Source: an uncultured Clostridia bacterium
Lineage (GTDB): Bacteria; Bacillota; Clostridia; Christensenellales; Aristaeellaceae
Assembly (NCBI GenBank): GCA_944333055.1
Contig: CALVKT010000027.1
Coordinates: 1-64,000, forward strand
Length of the DNA stretch: 64,000 nt
Reading direction: 5' to 3'
Of the stretch, positions 1 through 8,170 are shown piece after piece. Both the position numbers and the translations under genes were made by a program. Positions within the stretch are counted from its first letter, which is position 1, and each line of letters opens with the position of its first letter. The notes below the pieces were generated by a model. The model was not told the DNA's origin, searched no databases, and was given only the letters and a program-made list of their open reading frames with translations.

Positions 1-31
1 GGGGACACTTCCTTTCCACGAACAGAATATG

Positions 32-59
32 AAAATCCTCGGCCATTGCTGACCGAGGA
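32..59 (-). terminator. Terminator after tRNA-Val(CAC)
   Basis: On the minus strand the segment just past the tRNA 3' end folds into a stem (7 bp, CCTCGG-type arms) followed by four T residues. It sits where a terminator for the minus-strand tRNA unit is expected. The T tract is short, so the call is moderate. Confidence 0.5.
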
Positions 60-62
60 CTG

Positions 63-138
63 TGGTGGTGCTTACTGGACTCGAACCAGTGACCCCATCG
101 ATGTGAACGATGTGCTCTACCAACTGAGCCAAAGCACC
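63..138 (-). tRNA. tRNA-Val (anticodon CAC)
   Basis: The minus strand gives a full 76-nt cloverleaf. The 7-bp acceptor pairs GGTGCTT with AAGCACC. The D arm is GCTC...GAGC, the anticodon stem is CATCG/CGATG with loop TTCACAT (anticodon CAC), the T loop is TTCGAGT, and the discriminator is A followed by an encoded CCA. CAC reads GUG valine codons. It lies downstream of a degenerate tRNA-like element in the same predicted transcript. Confidence 0.93.
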
Positions 139-185
139 ATGGATTTATGTGAACCGATTTTAGCGTTTTGTCCGCCGCGTCACAT

Positions 186-259
186 TCACGGCGCGCTCCG
201 CATCGGATCAAGCGTTATGTACATCAGCCAGTATGTTCTACCAACTGAGCCATGCGACC
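186..259 (-). pseudogene. tRNA-like remnant, 5' half conserved
   Basis: Reading leftward from 259, the minus strand starts like a tRNA: acceptor-like GGTCGCA, then TG, GCTC, AGTTGGTA, nearly the D arm of the neighbouring tRNA-Val. The D stem is imperfect (GAAC instead of GAGC). I cannot fold a canonical anticodon arm, and no matching 3' acceptor strand TGCGACC follows. It may be a decayed tRNA or a non-standard small RNA. It is the first element behind a consensus promoter, so it is probably transcribed. Confidence 0.35.
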
Positions 260-317
260 GAATGTGAAGGACTCGCTCACAGCGTCCGCCTGAACGAAAC
301 CACTGTGAACAGAATGT

Positions 318-346
318 ATTATAGCATCGAAGCGGCGTGTTGTCAA
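318..346 (-). promoter_or_regulatory. Sigma-A promoter for the tRNA unit
   Basis: On the minus strand a perfect -35 TTGACA (341-346) and a perfect -10 TATAAT (318-323) are separated by 17 nt. Transcription would start near 311 and run through the tRNA-like remnant into tRNA-Val(CAC). Confidence 0.75.
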
Positions 347-353
347 CACCTTG

Positions 354-399
354 TTCCGAAAAATTTTCCACGGATATTCCGAAAAATTTTCCACGGATA
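354..399. repeat. 23-bp tandem duplication upstream of the his promoter
   Basis: Two exact head-to-tail copies of a 23-bp unit (354-376 and 377-399) containing an A5-T4 tract and the word CCACGG. They lie between the divergent tRNA promoter (318-346) and his promoter (425-453). The function is unknown. Paired regulator sites or a curved upstream element are possible. Confidence 0.7.
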
Positions 400-424
400 T
401 TTTGCCGGACGGCGCACAAACCCG

Positions 425-453
425 TTGACTTTATTGCGCTAACGTGCTACTAT
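425..453 (+). promoter_or_regulatory. Probable his operon promoter with flanking inverted repeat
   Basis: A -35 TTGACT (425-430), 17-nt spacer and -10 TACTAT (448-453) lie 33 nt before the first gene. An imperfect inverted repeat brackets the -10: TTGCG at 434-438 and CGCAA at 464-468. This is a candidate operator, conceivably for the YerC protein encoded first. That regulatory link is inference. Confidence 0.5.
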
Positions 454-486
454 ATCAGCGTAACGCAAAACCGGGAGGCGAGATGG

Positions 487-783
487 ATGAGCTTGAAGAG
501 GGACAGGCAGACCGACGAACTGTTTCGTTCCATCCTGCTGCTGGAGGATCTGGAGGAGTGCTACCGCTACTTTGAAGACCTGTGCACGATGAAGGAGATT
601 CGCGACCTCGGACAGCGCCTGGAGGTCGCGCGCCGGCTGGATGGCGGCAGCTCCTATGTGCAGGCGGGCGAGGCCACGGGGGCCAGCTCCGCGACCATCG
701 GCCGGGTGAAGCGATGCCTTGACTACGGCTCCGGCGGCTATCGCCTGATTCTCGATCGGATGAAGGAGGCAAACGATGCGTAA
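487..783 (+). CDS. YerC/YecD family TrpR-related protein
   Basis: A 98-residue protein of the YerC/YecD family, whose fold resembles the tryptophan repressor TrpR. The N-terminal helices (about residues 8-60) lead into a helix-turn-helix-like segment, QAGEATGASSATIGRVKRCL (about residues 59-78). I chose the ATG at 487 because GGGAGG (473-478) lies 8 nt upstream; earlier in-frame codons have no ribosome site. The stop overlaps the hisZ start, so the genes are translationally coupled. Leading a histidine operon suggests a role as its regulator, but the family ligand and operator are not established here. Confidence 0.85.
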   Translation: MSLKRDRQTDELFRSILLLEDLEECYRYFEDLCTMKEIRDLGQRLEVARRLDGGSSYVQAGEATGASSATIGRVKRCLDYGSGGYRLILDRMKEANDA

Positions 784-1843
784 TCTGCGGGCGGACGAGC
801 GCATGTCCATCGAGCTGCGGTCGCTCTATCAGCGCCACGGCTACCTGCCCTACAGGGTCAATCAATTCGAGGAGTACGACCTGTACATGCGCAACAAGCG
901 CTTTTTGATCAGCGAGCACGTGCTGGCGTTTTCGGACATGGACGGCAAGCTGATGGCGCTCAAGCCGGACGTGACGCTCTCCATCGTCAAGAACACGAAG
1001 GACAGCGCGGACACCACCAAGGTCAGCTATGCCGAGCGCGTCTACCGCGTGCCGCGCGGGGAGCACCGCTTCAAGGAGATCATGCAGACGGGGCTGGAGG
1101 TCATCGGCCGGGTGGACGATTACACGATGGGCGAGGTGCTCGCCCTGGCGGCCGGGAGCTTGCAGGCCATCGGGCCGCGCTGGGCGCTGGACGTGGCGGA
1201 TTTGGACATCGTATCGGGGATTCTCGAACCCATCGAGGAGAGCGTGCGTGCGCAGATGCTCGCGCTCATCAGCGAAAAGAACCTGAACGGGCTTCGCGCG
1301 CTGTGCCGGGCGCAGGGCGTGGGCGAGCGGACGGCGGCGCAGCTGTACAGCCTGATCACCGTGAGCGGCCCGTTTGAAACGACGCTGCCCGTCTGGGAGC
1401 GCATGGCGCTGCCGGATGCGTGCCGCGAGGCGCTCTGCGGGCTGCGCGGCGCGCTGGAGATGGCGGCGCAGGGGTGCGCGGGGCGCATCAACATCGACTT
1501 TTCCGTGGTCAACGACATGCGATATTACAACGGCCTGATCTTCACCGGCTTCGTGGAGGGCGTGCCCACCAGCGTCCTGAGCGGCGGCCGCTACGACCGG
1601 CTCATGCGGCGCATGGGCCGCAGCAGCCAGGCGATGGGCTTTGCCGTGTATCTGGATCAGCTGGGCAGGCTGCTGGACCGGCGGCCGGAGGCGGACGTCG
1701 ATCTGCTGATCACGTACACGGAGGCGACGGACAGGCGCGCGCTGCTGGCGGCGGCGCGCGAGGCGACGGCGGCGGGGGAGAGCGTGCGCGTGCAGCGCGC
1801 GGGCGAGACGGCCGTGCGCAGCCGCCGGACGCTTTCGCTTTGA
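776..1843 (+). CDS. hisZ: ATP phosphoribosyltransferase regulatory subunit HisZ
   Basis: 355 residues, a catalytically inactive paralogue of histidyl-tRNA synthetase that is required by short-form HisG for activity and histidine feedback. Recognisable class II synthetase-like segments are DGKLMALKPDVTLSIVKN (about residues 58-75) and, late in the protein, INIDFSVVNDMRYYNGLIF then SGGRYDRL. It is slightly shorter than most HisZ proteins (about 380-420), with a reduced C-terminal part. The start overlaps the yerC stop by eight bases. The short HisG follows after 13 nt, as expected for an obligate HisZ-HisG pair. Confidence 0.93.
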   Translation: MRNLRADERMSIELRSLYQRHGYLPYRVNQFEEYDLYMRNKRFLISEHVLAFSDMDGKLMALKPDVTLSIVKNTKDSADTTKVSYAERVYRVPRGEHRFKEIMQTGLEVIGRVDDYTMGEVLALAAGSLQAIGPRWALDVADLDIVSGILEPIEESVRAQMLALISEKNLNGLRALCRAQGVGERTAAQLYSLITVSGPFETTLPVWERMALPDACREALCGLRGALEMAAQGCAGRINIDFSVVNDMRYYNGLIFTGFVEGVPTSVLSGGRYDRLMRRMGRSSQAMGFAVYLDQLGRLLDRRPEADVDLLITYTEATDRRALLAAAREATAAGESVRVQRAGETAVRSRRTLSL

Positions 1844-1856
1844 GGGGAGGACGACG

Positions 1857-2480
1857 ATGATCAACGTGGCGCTGCCCAAGGGGCGGCTGGGCGACAAGGC
1901 CTATGCGCTGCTGGCGCGCGCGGGCCATCCCTGCCCGGCGATGCAGGAGGACAACCGGCGGCTGACGTTTGAAAACGAGGCCATCGGCGTGCGGTATTTT
2001 CTGGTGAAGCCGTCGGACGTGGCGGTGTATGTGGAGCGCGGCGCGGCGGACGTGGGCATCGCGGGCAAGGACATTTTGCTCGAGTACAGGCCGGACGTCT
2101 TCGAGCTGCTGGATCTGGGCATGGGCCGCTGCCGCATGTGCGTGGCAGGGCCGAAGGATTTCCGCGACGACCCGACGCAGACGCTGCGCGTGGCGACGAA
2201 GTTTCCGAACATCGCGCGCGCGTACTACAGCGCGATGAGCCGGGAGATCGAGCTGATCCACCTCAACGGCTCCATTGAGCTGGCTCCGCTGGTGGGATTG
2301 TCCGATGTGATCGTGGACATCGTGGAGACGGGCAAGACGCTGGCGGAAAACGGTCTGGCCCCGCTGGCGGAGATCGTGCCGATCTCGGCGCGGCTGATCG
2401 CCAACAAGGCGAGCTTTCGATTCAAGGGCGACGCGCTGCGCGCGCTGTGCGCCGATGTGGAAAGGACGATGCAGGCATGA
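1857..2480 (+). CDS. hisG: ATP phosphoribosyltransferase catalytic subunit (short form)
   Basis: 207 residues. It catalyses the first committed step of histidine synthesis, condensing ATP and PRPP to phosphoribosyl-ATP. The N-terminus carries PKGRLGDKAYALL. The PRPP-binding segment DVIVDIVETGKTLAENGL is near residues 148-165. It lacks the C-terminal regulatory domain of long HisG, which explains the adjacent hisZ. A good Shine-Dalgarno (GGGAGG) precedes the ATG. The gene ends in ATGA, shared with hisD. Confidence 0.96.
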   Translation: MINVALPKGRLGDKAYALLARAGHPCPAMQEDNRRLTFENEAIGVRYFLVKPSDVAVYVERGAADVGIAGKDILLEYRPDVFELLDLGMGRCRMCVAGPKDFRDDPTQTLRVATKFPNIARAYYSAMSREIELIHLNGSIELAPLVGLSDVIVDIVETGKTLAENGLAPLAEIVPISARLIANKASFRFKGDALRALCADVERTMQA

Positions 2481-3757
2481 AGATCATTCGATACGGCGAG
2501 GCGGACGGCCTGCTCATGCGCAGCATGGAGACGTGCGGCGCGGCGGAATCCGTGCGCGCGATCATCGCGGACGTGGCGCGGGAGGGCGACGCGGCGCTGC
2601 GGCGCTATGCGCAGCGGTTTGACGGCGCGGCGCTCACGGCGCTGGAGGTGACGGCGCAGGAGATCGAGCAGGCGATGGCGGAGATCGAGCCGCGGCTCTT
2701 GCAGGCGATGGAGCGGGCGGCGGAGAACATCCGCGCGTTCCACAGCGCGCAGCGCCGCGAGGGCTTCTGCATCCGGCGGCCGGACGGCACGTACATGGGG
2801 CAGAAGGTGACGCCCATCGAGAAGGTGGGGCTGTACATCCCCGGCGGCACGGCGAGCTATCCCTCCACCGTGTTCATGAACGCGATTCCGGCGCAGATCG
2901 CCGGGTGCAGCGAGATCGTCATGGTCTCCCCGCCCAATCGCGAGGGGAAGATCGCTGCGCCGATACTGGCCGCGGCGAAGCTGGCGGGCGTGACGCGCGT
3001 GTTCAAGGCGGGCGGCGCGCAGGCCGTGGCGGCGCTGGCCTACGGCACGCAGAGCGTGCCCAGGGTCGATAAGATCGTCGGACCGGGCAACGCCTACGTC
3101 GCCGAGGCAAAGCGGCAGGTCTTCGGCCGGGTGAGCATCGACATGATCGCGGGCCCCAGCGAGATTTTGATCGTCGCGGACGGCACGTGCAACCCGGCTT
3201 ACGTCGCGGCGGACCTGCTCAGCCAGGCGGAGCACGACGCGCTGACCTGCGCGGTGCTGGTGACAGACAGCGAGTGGCTCGCCCGGCAGGTGTCCGGCGA
3301 GGTGGAGCGCCAGCTCGCGCGCCTGCCGCGCGAGGCCATCGCCCGCAAGGCGATCGAAAACAACAGCCGGATCATCGTCACGGACGACCTGATGCAGGCG
3401 CTGGAGGCCGCCAACGCGCTTGCGCCGGAGCATCTGGAGCTGTGCGTGGACGATCCGGAAACCTACCTGCCGCATGTGCGCAACGCCGGTTCGGTCTTTC
3501 TGGGCAAGTACTGCCCGGAATCGCTGGGCGATTACCTCGCCGGGCCGAACCACACGCTGCCGACCTCCGGCACGGCGCGCTTCTCCAGCCCGCTGAGCGT
3601 GGACGACTTCATCAAAAAGACGCAGTACACGTATTATACGCGCGAAGCGCTCGCCGAGGTCGCGCAGGACATCGCCGTCTTCGCGCGCGCGGAGGGGCTG
3701 GAAGCGCACGCGCGCGCCGCGCTGATGCGCACCGAGACGCCGGAAGAGGGGGCATGA
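2477..3757 (+). CDS. hisD: Histidinol dehydrogenase
   Basis: 426 residues. A zinc enzyme that oxidises L-histidinol to histidine in two NAD-dependent steps, the last reactions of the pathway. Visible family segments include GLYIPGGTASYPSTVFMN (near residue 117), KIVGPGNAYVAEAK, AGPSEILI, the metal/base region SQAEHDA (near residue 252), NALAPEHLEL and GPNHTLPTSGTARF. The start is the ATG of the ATGA overlap with hisG. Length and motif order are normal for the family. Confidence 0.97.
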   Translation: MKIIRYGEADGLLMRSMETCGAAESVRAIIADVAREGDAALRRYAQRFDGAALTALEVTAQEIEQAMAEIEPRLLQAMERAAENIRAFHSAQRREGFCIRRPDGTYMGQKVTPIEKVGLYIPGGTASYPSTVFMNAIPAQIAGCSEIVMVSPPNREGKIAAPILAAAKLAGVTRVFKAGGAQAVAALAYGTQSVPRVDKIVGPGNAYVAEAKRQVFGRVSIDMIAGPSEILIVADGTCNPAYVAADLLSQAEHDALTCAVLVTDSEWLARQVSGEVERQLARLPREAIARKAIENNSRIIVTDDLMQALEAANALAPEHLELCVDDPETYLPHVRNAGSVFLGKYCPESLGDYLAGPNHTLPTSGTARFSSPLSVDDFIKKTQYTYYTREALAEVAQDIAVFARAEGLEAHARAALMRTETPEEGA

Positions 3758-3761
3758 GCGC

Positions 3762-4817
3762 ATGAGTCGTTTTTCTCTGCGGCCCAACCTGCCCGCCTAC
3801 GTGCCCGGCGAGCACGTCGAGGGTGATGGGTATATCCGCCTGAACACCAACGAATCGCCTTTCTCGCCCTCGCCGGGCGTGGCGGCGGCCGTAGCGCGCG
3901 AGGCCGGCAGGCTCAACGACTACAACGACCCCGATTGCACGGCGCTGCGCGCGGCCATCGCGGGGCTGCACGGCCTGGCCGCCGATCAGGTGACGGTGGG
4001 CAACGGCTCGGACGAGGTGCTCTACTTCGCCTTCATGGCCTTTGCGGATGCGGCGCACCCCATCCTGCTGCCCGACATCACATACGGCTATTACGACCTG
4101 TTTGCCGCCGCGCAGGGCATCCCGCTCTGCCGCGCGCCGCTCAGGGCGGACTTCACGCTCGATCCCGCCGATTATGTGCGCGCCGGGAAGACGGTGCTCT
4201 TTCCCAACCCCAACGCGCCCACGGGCCTCGCGCTCAGCGCGGCGCAGATCGAGGAAATCGTGCGCGGCAATCCGCAGAACGTGGTGATCGTCGACGAGGC
4301 GTACATCGACTTCGGCGGGGAGAGCTGCCTGCCGCTGATTGCGCGCTACGATAACCTGCTGATCGTGCGCACGTTCTCCAAGTCCCGCTCGCTGGCGGGC
4401 GCGCGGCTGGGCTACGGCATGGGTCAGGCGAGCCTGATCGCGGACGTGGAAACCGTGCGCAATGCCGTGAACCTCTACAGCGTCAACCGGATGACGCAGG
4501 CGGCGGGCGTCGCGGCGATTGAAGAGGACGACTATTACCGGGAAAACTGCCGCAAAATCATCGCCGCGCGCGCCTACACGACGGACATGCTGCGCGCGCA
4601 CGGGTTCGACGTGATCGATTCGCTGGGCAATTTCGTGTTTGCCAGGCCCCGCGCGATGAGCGCCGCCCATCTGACGCGGGAGCTGGCTGCACGCGGCATC
4701 CTCGTGCGCCACTGGGAAAAGGCGCGTATCGGCGACTACCTGCGCATCACCGTGGGCAGCATGCAGCAGATGCAGGCGCTGGATGCGGCGATTGAGATGA
4801 TATTCGGGAGGGCATGA
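3762..4817 (+). CDS. hisC: Histidinol-phosphate aminotransferase
   Basis: 351 residues, a fold-type I PLP enzyme that converts imidazole-acetol phosphate to histidinol phosphate using glutamate. RLNTNESPF near the N-terminus, DEAYIDF near residue 176 and the PLP lysine in TFSKSRSLAGARLGYG (Lys207) are all present. It begins 4 nt after the hisD stop and overlaps hisB by ATGA. Aromatic aminotransferase activity is known in some relatives, but the operon position supports the histidine role. Confidence 0.95.
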   Translation: MSRFSLRPNLPAYVPGEHVEGDGYIRLNTNESPFSPSPGVAAAVAREAGRLNDYNDPDCTALRAAIAGLHGLAADQVTVGNGSDEVLYFAFMAFADAAHPILLPDITYGYYDLFAAAQGIPLCRAPLRADFTLDPADYVRAGKTVLFPNPNAPTGLALSAAQIEEIVRGNPQNVVIVDEAYIDFGGESCLPLIARYDNLLIVRTFSKSRSLAGARLGYGMGQASLIADVETVRNAVNLYSVNRMTQAAGVAAIEEDDYYRENCRKIIAARAYTTDMLRAHGFDVIDSLGNFVFARPRAMSAAHLTRELAARGILVRHWEKARIGDYLRITVGSMQQMQALDAAIEMIFGRA

Positions 4818-5410
4818 GCATGCGCAGCATATCCATCACACGCAGGACGACGGAGACGGACATCGCGCTGACGCTCCACCTTGACGGCACGGGCGTGGGA
4901 CGCATCGACACGGGCGTGGGCTTTCTTGACCACATGCTCACGCTCTTTGCCCGGCACGGCCGGTTCGACCTGAGCGTGACCTGCCGGGGCGACACGCAGG
5001 TGGACGATCACCACAGCGTCGAGGACGTGGGCATCGCGCTGGGCGCGGCGCTGGCGCAGGCGCTCGGCGACAAGCGCGGCATCCGCCGCTATGGCAGCAT
5101 GCTGCTGCCCATGGACGAGGCGCTCGTGCTCTGCGCGGTCGATCTCTCCGGCCGCGCCTGCCTGCGCGTTTCGGCGCAGTTCCCCAGCGAGAAGATCGGC
5201 ACGTTTGACACGGAGCTGGTGGAGGAATTCTTTGGCGCCGTCGTGCGCAGCGCCGGCATGACGCTGCACATCCGGGCGCTTGACGGCGCGAACAGCCATC
5301 ACATCGCCGAGGCGATGTTCAAGGCGTTTGGCCGGGCGCTCGCTCAGGCCGTGGCCATCGACGAGAGGCTGGGGGACGAGATCCCCTCGACCAAAGGGGT
5401 GCTCGTATGA
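4814..5410 (+). CDS. hisB: Imidazoleglycerol-phosphate dehydratase
   Basis: 198 residues, monofunctional HisB. It dehydrates imidazole glycerol phosphate to imidazole-acetol phosphate. The two metal-binding signatures are clear: GFLDHMLTLFARHG and DDHHSVEDVGIALG in the first half, and SHHIAEAMFKAFGRAL near residues 158-173. No phosphatase domain is fused, so histidinol-phosphatase must come from another gene (hisJ-like, 8167-8979). The gene overlaps its neighbours on both sides. Confidence 0.97.
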   Translation: MSMRSISITRRTTETDIALTLHLDGTGVGRIDTGVGFLDHMLTLFARHGRFDLSVTCRGDTQVDDHHSVEDVGIALGAALAQALGDKRGIRRYGSMLLPMDEALVLCAVDLSGRACLRVSAQFPSEKIGTFDTELVEEFFGAVVRSAGMTLHIRALDGANSHHIAEAMFKAFGRALAQAVAIDERLGDEIPSTKGVLV

Positions 5411-6018
5411 TCGCGATCATCGACTACGGCGTGGGCAACCTGTTTTCCCTTCGGAGCTCGCTGGCGATGATCGGCGCGCAGGCGCTGGTCACCGGCGAGG
5501 CGGATGCGCTGCGCCGCGCAGACCGGCTGATCCTGCCGGGCGTGGGCGCGTTCGGCGACGCACGCGCCAAGCTGGCGCAGGCGGGGCTGGACGGCGTGAT
5601 TCTCGAACAGGCGGAGCGGGGCAAGCCGCTGCTGGGCATCTGCCTGGGGATGCAGATGCTCTTTGACAGAAGCCTTGAATACGGCGAGCATGCGGGGCTC
5701 GCGCTGATTCCCGGCGAGGTCGTGCCCATGGCGCCGAAGCTGGCGCAGGGGCTGAAGGTGCCGCACATCGGCTGGAACGCGCTGCACGTCGTGCGGCCCG
5801 ATCACCCGCTGATGCGCTACACGCGCGCGGGCGAGTGCGTCTACTTCGTGCACAGCTTCTGCGCGGTGGGCTGCGAGGAGAGCCTTGTGGCCACCTGCGA
5901 GTACGGCATGGACGTGACGGCGGCGGTGGCGCGGGGCAACGTGATGGGCTGCCAGTTCCATCCGGAGAAGAGCGGCGAGGCGGGCCTGCGCATCCTGCGC
6001 GCATTCTGCGCGCTGTGA
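5407..6018 (+). CDS. hisH: Imidazole glycerol phosphate synthase, glutaminase subunit
   Basis: 203 residues, a class I glutamine amidotransferase that supplies ammonia to HisF. The nucleophile is Cys79 in GICLGMQML. The catalytic His-Glu pair is in CQFHPEKSG near the C-terminus. The N-terminal IDYGVGNLFSL is typical. The ATGA overlap with hisB places it in the same operon. HisA intervenes between hisH and hisF, the common gene order. Confidence 0.97.
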   Translation: MIAIIDYGVGNLFSLRSSLAMIGAQALVTGEADALRRADRLILPGVGAFGDARAKLAQAGLDGVILEQAERGKPLLGICLGMQMLFDRSLEYGEHAGLALIPGEVVPMAPKLAQGLKVPHIGWNALHVVRPDHPLMRYTRAGECVYFVHSFCAVGCEESLVATCEYGMDVTAAVARGNVMGCQFHPEKSGEAGLRILRAFCAL

Positions 6019-6036
6019 CGGGAAGGGAGGGAGAAT

Positions 6037-6747
6037 ATGCTGATTCTACCGGCGATCGATCTGTACGGCGGCAAGGCCGTGCGGCTTCTGCACGGCGATT
6101 ACGACCGGATGACGGTCTACAGCGACGATCCCGTGCAGGTCGCGCGGGATTTCATGGCCTGCGGCGCGGCGCACATCCACATCGTCGATCTGGAGGGCGC
6201 GCGCACGGGCGAGACGCCGCATCTTGATTTGATCCGCCGCATCGCCGCCTGCGGGCTTGAGGCCGAGGTGGGCGGCGGTATCCGCAGCGAGGAGACGGCG
6301 GCGCGCTACATCGAGGCGGGCGTGGCGCGCGTGATCCTGGGGACAGCCGCCGTGACCGATCCGGCGCTGCTCGCGCGCCTGACGGCGAAGTACGGCGCGC
6401 GCATCGCCGTGAGCGTGGACGTGCGCGACGGCTACGCGGCCATTCGCGGCTGGACGCAGCAAAGCGCGCTGACCTGCGACGCGCTCTGCGCGCGCTTGCA
6501 GGAGGCGGGCGTTGAAACCGTCATCTGCACGGACATCAGCCGCGACGGCGCGATGCGCGGCGCGAACCGCGATCTCTACGCGCAGCTCACCGCGCGCTAT
6601 CGCATGCGCTTCATCGCTTCCGGCGGCGTGTCGAGCATCGAGGACGTGGCCGCGCTGTGCGCGACGGGGCTTTACGGCGCCATCGTGGGCAAGGCCTATT
6701 ACACGGGCGCGATCGATTTGGCGCGCGCCATCGAGGTGGCCGCATGA
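6037..6747 (+). CDS. hisA: ProFAR isomerase HisA
   Basis: 236 residues, a half-barrel-duplicated (beta/alpha)8 enzyme that isomerises ProFAR to PRFAR. The N-terminal PAIDLYGGKAVRLLHGDY contains the general-base Asp. The second-half phosphate loop and acid are in CTDISRDGAMRG, and GGVSSIEDV is present. Nothing suggests the dual HisA/TrpF (PriA) type, though that cannot be excluded by eye. It ends in the ATGA shared with hisF. Confidence 0.95.
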   Translation: MLILPAIDLYGGKAVRLLHGDYDRMTVYSDDPVQVARDFMACGAAHIHIVDLEGARTGETPHLDLIRRIAACGLEAEVGGGIRSEETAARYIEAGVARVILGTAAVTDPALLARLTAKYGARIAVSVDVRDGYAAIRGWTQQSALTCDALCARLQEAGVETVICTDISRDGAMRGANRDLYAQLTARYRMRFIASGGVSSIEDVAALCATGLYGAIVGKAYYTGAIDLARAIEVAA

Positions 6748-7505
6748 TTACAAAACGCATCATTCCCTGCCTGGACGTGAAGGACGGGCGGGTGGTCAAG
6801 GGCGTCAACTTTGCGGGCCTGAGCGACGTCAGCGACCCCGTGGCGCTGGGCCGGTATTACAGCGAGAGCGGCGCGGACGAGCTGGTGTTTTACGACATCA
6901 CCGCCTCCAGCGAGGGGCGCAGGCTCTTTACCGACGTGCTGCGCCGCGTCGCCTCGCAGATCTTCATCCCCCTGACCGTGGGCGGCGGCATCAACGGCCT
7001 TGACGACTTTGAGCGCGTGCTCGCCAGCGGCGCGGACAAGGTGAGCGTCAACTCCGGCGCGATTCAAAACCCGGCGCTCATCGGCGAGGCGGCCAGGCGC
7101 TACGGCGATCAGTGCGTGGTGCTCTCCGTGGACGCCAAGCGCGTGGGCGGGCGCTATCACGTGTTCGCCCGGGGCGGGCGCGAGGACACCGGCATGGACG
7201 CGCTCACGTGGATTCGCCGCGGCACCGACATGGGCGCGGGCGAGATCGTGCTCAACTCGATCGATACGGACGGCGTCAGGCGCGGCTTCGATCTGGAGAT
7301 GCTCGCCGCCGTCTGCGATGTGACGGATGTGCCCGTCATCGCCTCCGGCGGCGCGGGCTGCATCGACGACTTTGTGACGCTCTTTGAAACGCTGCCGCGC
7401 GTGGACGCGGGGCTGGCCGCCTCCATCTTCCACTTCGGAGAGGTGCGCATCCCCGATCTCAAGGCGGCGCTTGCGCGGCGCGGCATTCCCATGCGAATCT
7501 TGTGA
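6744..7505 (+). CDS. hisF: Imidazole glycerol phosphate synthase, cyclase subunit
   Basis: 253 residues. It uses ammonia from HisH to convert PRFAR into imidazole glycerol phosphate and AICAR. The signatures are IIPCLDVKDGRVVKGVNF at the N-terminus (catalytic Asp11), TVGGGI and NSIDTDGVRRGFD (second catalytic Asp). The C-terminus GIPMRIL is typical. The start is fixed by the ATGA overlap with hisA. Confidence 0.97.
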   Translation: MITKRIIPCLDVKDGRVVKGVNFAGLSDVSDPVALGRYYSESGADELVFYDITASSEGRRLFTDVLRRVASQIFIPLTVGGGINGLDDFERVLASGADKVSVNSGAIQNPALIGEAARRYGDQCVVLSVDAKRVGGRYHVFARGGREDTGMDALTWIRRGTDMGAGEIVLNSIDTDGVRRGFDLEMLAAVCDVTDVPVIASGGAGCIDDFVTLFETLPRVDAGLAASIFHFGEVRIPDLKAALARRGIPMRIL

Positions 7506-7519
7506 CGGAGGGTATCCAC

Positions 7520-8170
7520 ATGATCGACATCCATACGCTTCAATTCGACGACCGCGGGCTGATCCCCGCCGTCGTCGTGGACACGCAGAGCAAGCGCGTG
7601 CTGACCGTGGCCTACATGAACGAGGAAAGCCTGCGCATCTCGATGGAAAAGGGGCTGACCTGCTTTTACTCGCGCTCGCGCCGCAAGCTCTGGCTCAAGG
7701 GCGAGACGAGCGGCAACGTGCAGCACATTGTGCGCATCACCGCGGACTGCGACCGCGACGCGCTGCTGGTGGAGGTGCGCAAGGAGGGGCCGGCCTGCCA
7801 TCTGGGCACGGACTCCTGCTTTCAGGACGTGCTCTTTGAGGGCGAGGAGCCGCCGGCCTTCCAATACGAAGGCCTGATGGAGATGCTCGCCGGGCGCAAA
7901 GCCCATCCTAAAGAGGGGTCGTACACGTCCTATCTGTTTGACAAGGGCGTGGACAAGATGCTCAAAAAGGTTGGCGAGGAGACGACGGAGGTCATCATCG
8001 CCGCCAAGGACAACGACCGGGCGAACACGATCTACGAGATCGGCGACCTGATGTACCACGTGATGGTGCTGATGATCGAGATGGGCATCGACCTTTGCGA
8101 CATCCGCCGGGAGATGGCCTCGCGCCACGTCATCGACAAGAAGGTCAAGCAGGAGAAGATGCGCCCATGA
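7520..8170 (+). CDS. hisIE: Bifunctional phosphoribosyl-AMP cyclohydrolase / phosphoribosyl-ATP pyrophosphatase
   Basis: 216 residues, a HisI-HisE fusion for steps 2 and 3 of histidine synthesis. The HisI half (about residues 1-115) has FYSRSRRKLWLKGETSGN, the metal-binding DCDRDALLVEV and the zinc-ligand region GPACHLGTDSC. The HisE half (about 120-216) has KKVGEETTEVIIAAKDND and the acidic helix GDLMYHVMVLM. I prefer the ATG at 7520, with CGGAGGG about 7 nt upstream, over the GTG at 7502 that overlaps hisF. Confidence 0.94.
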   Translation: MIDIHTLQFDDRGLIPAVVVDTQSKRVLTVAYMNEESLRISMEKGLTCFYSRSRRKLWLKGETSGNVQHIVRITADCDRDALLVEVRKEGPACHLGTDSCFQDVLFEGEEPPAFQYEGLMEMLAGRKAHPKEGSYTSYLFDKGVDKMLKKVGEETTEVIIAAKDNDRANTIYEIGDLMYHVMVLMIEMGIDLCDIRREMASRHVIDKKVKQEKMRP

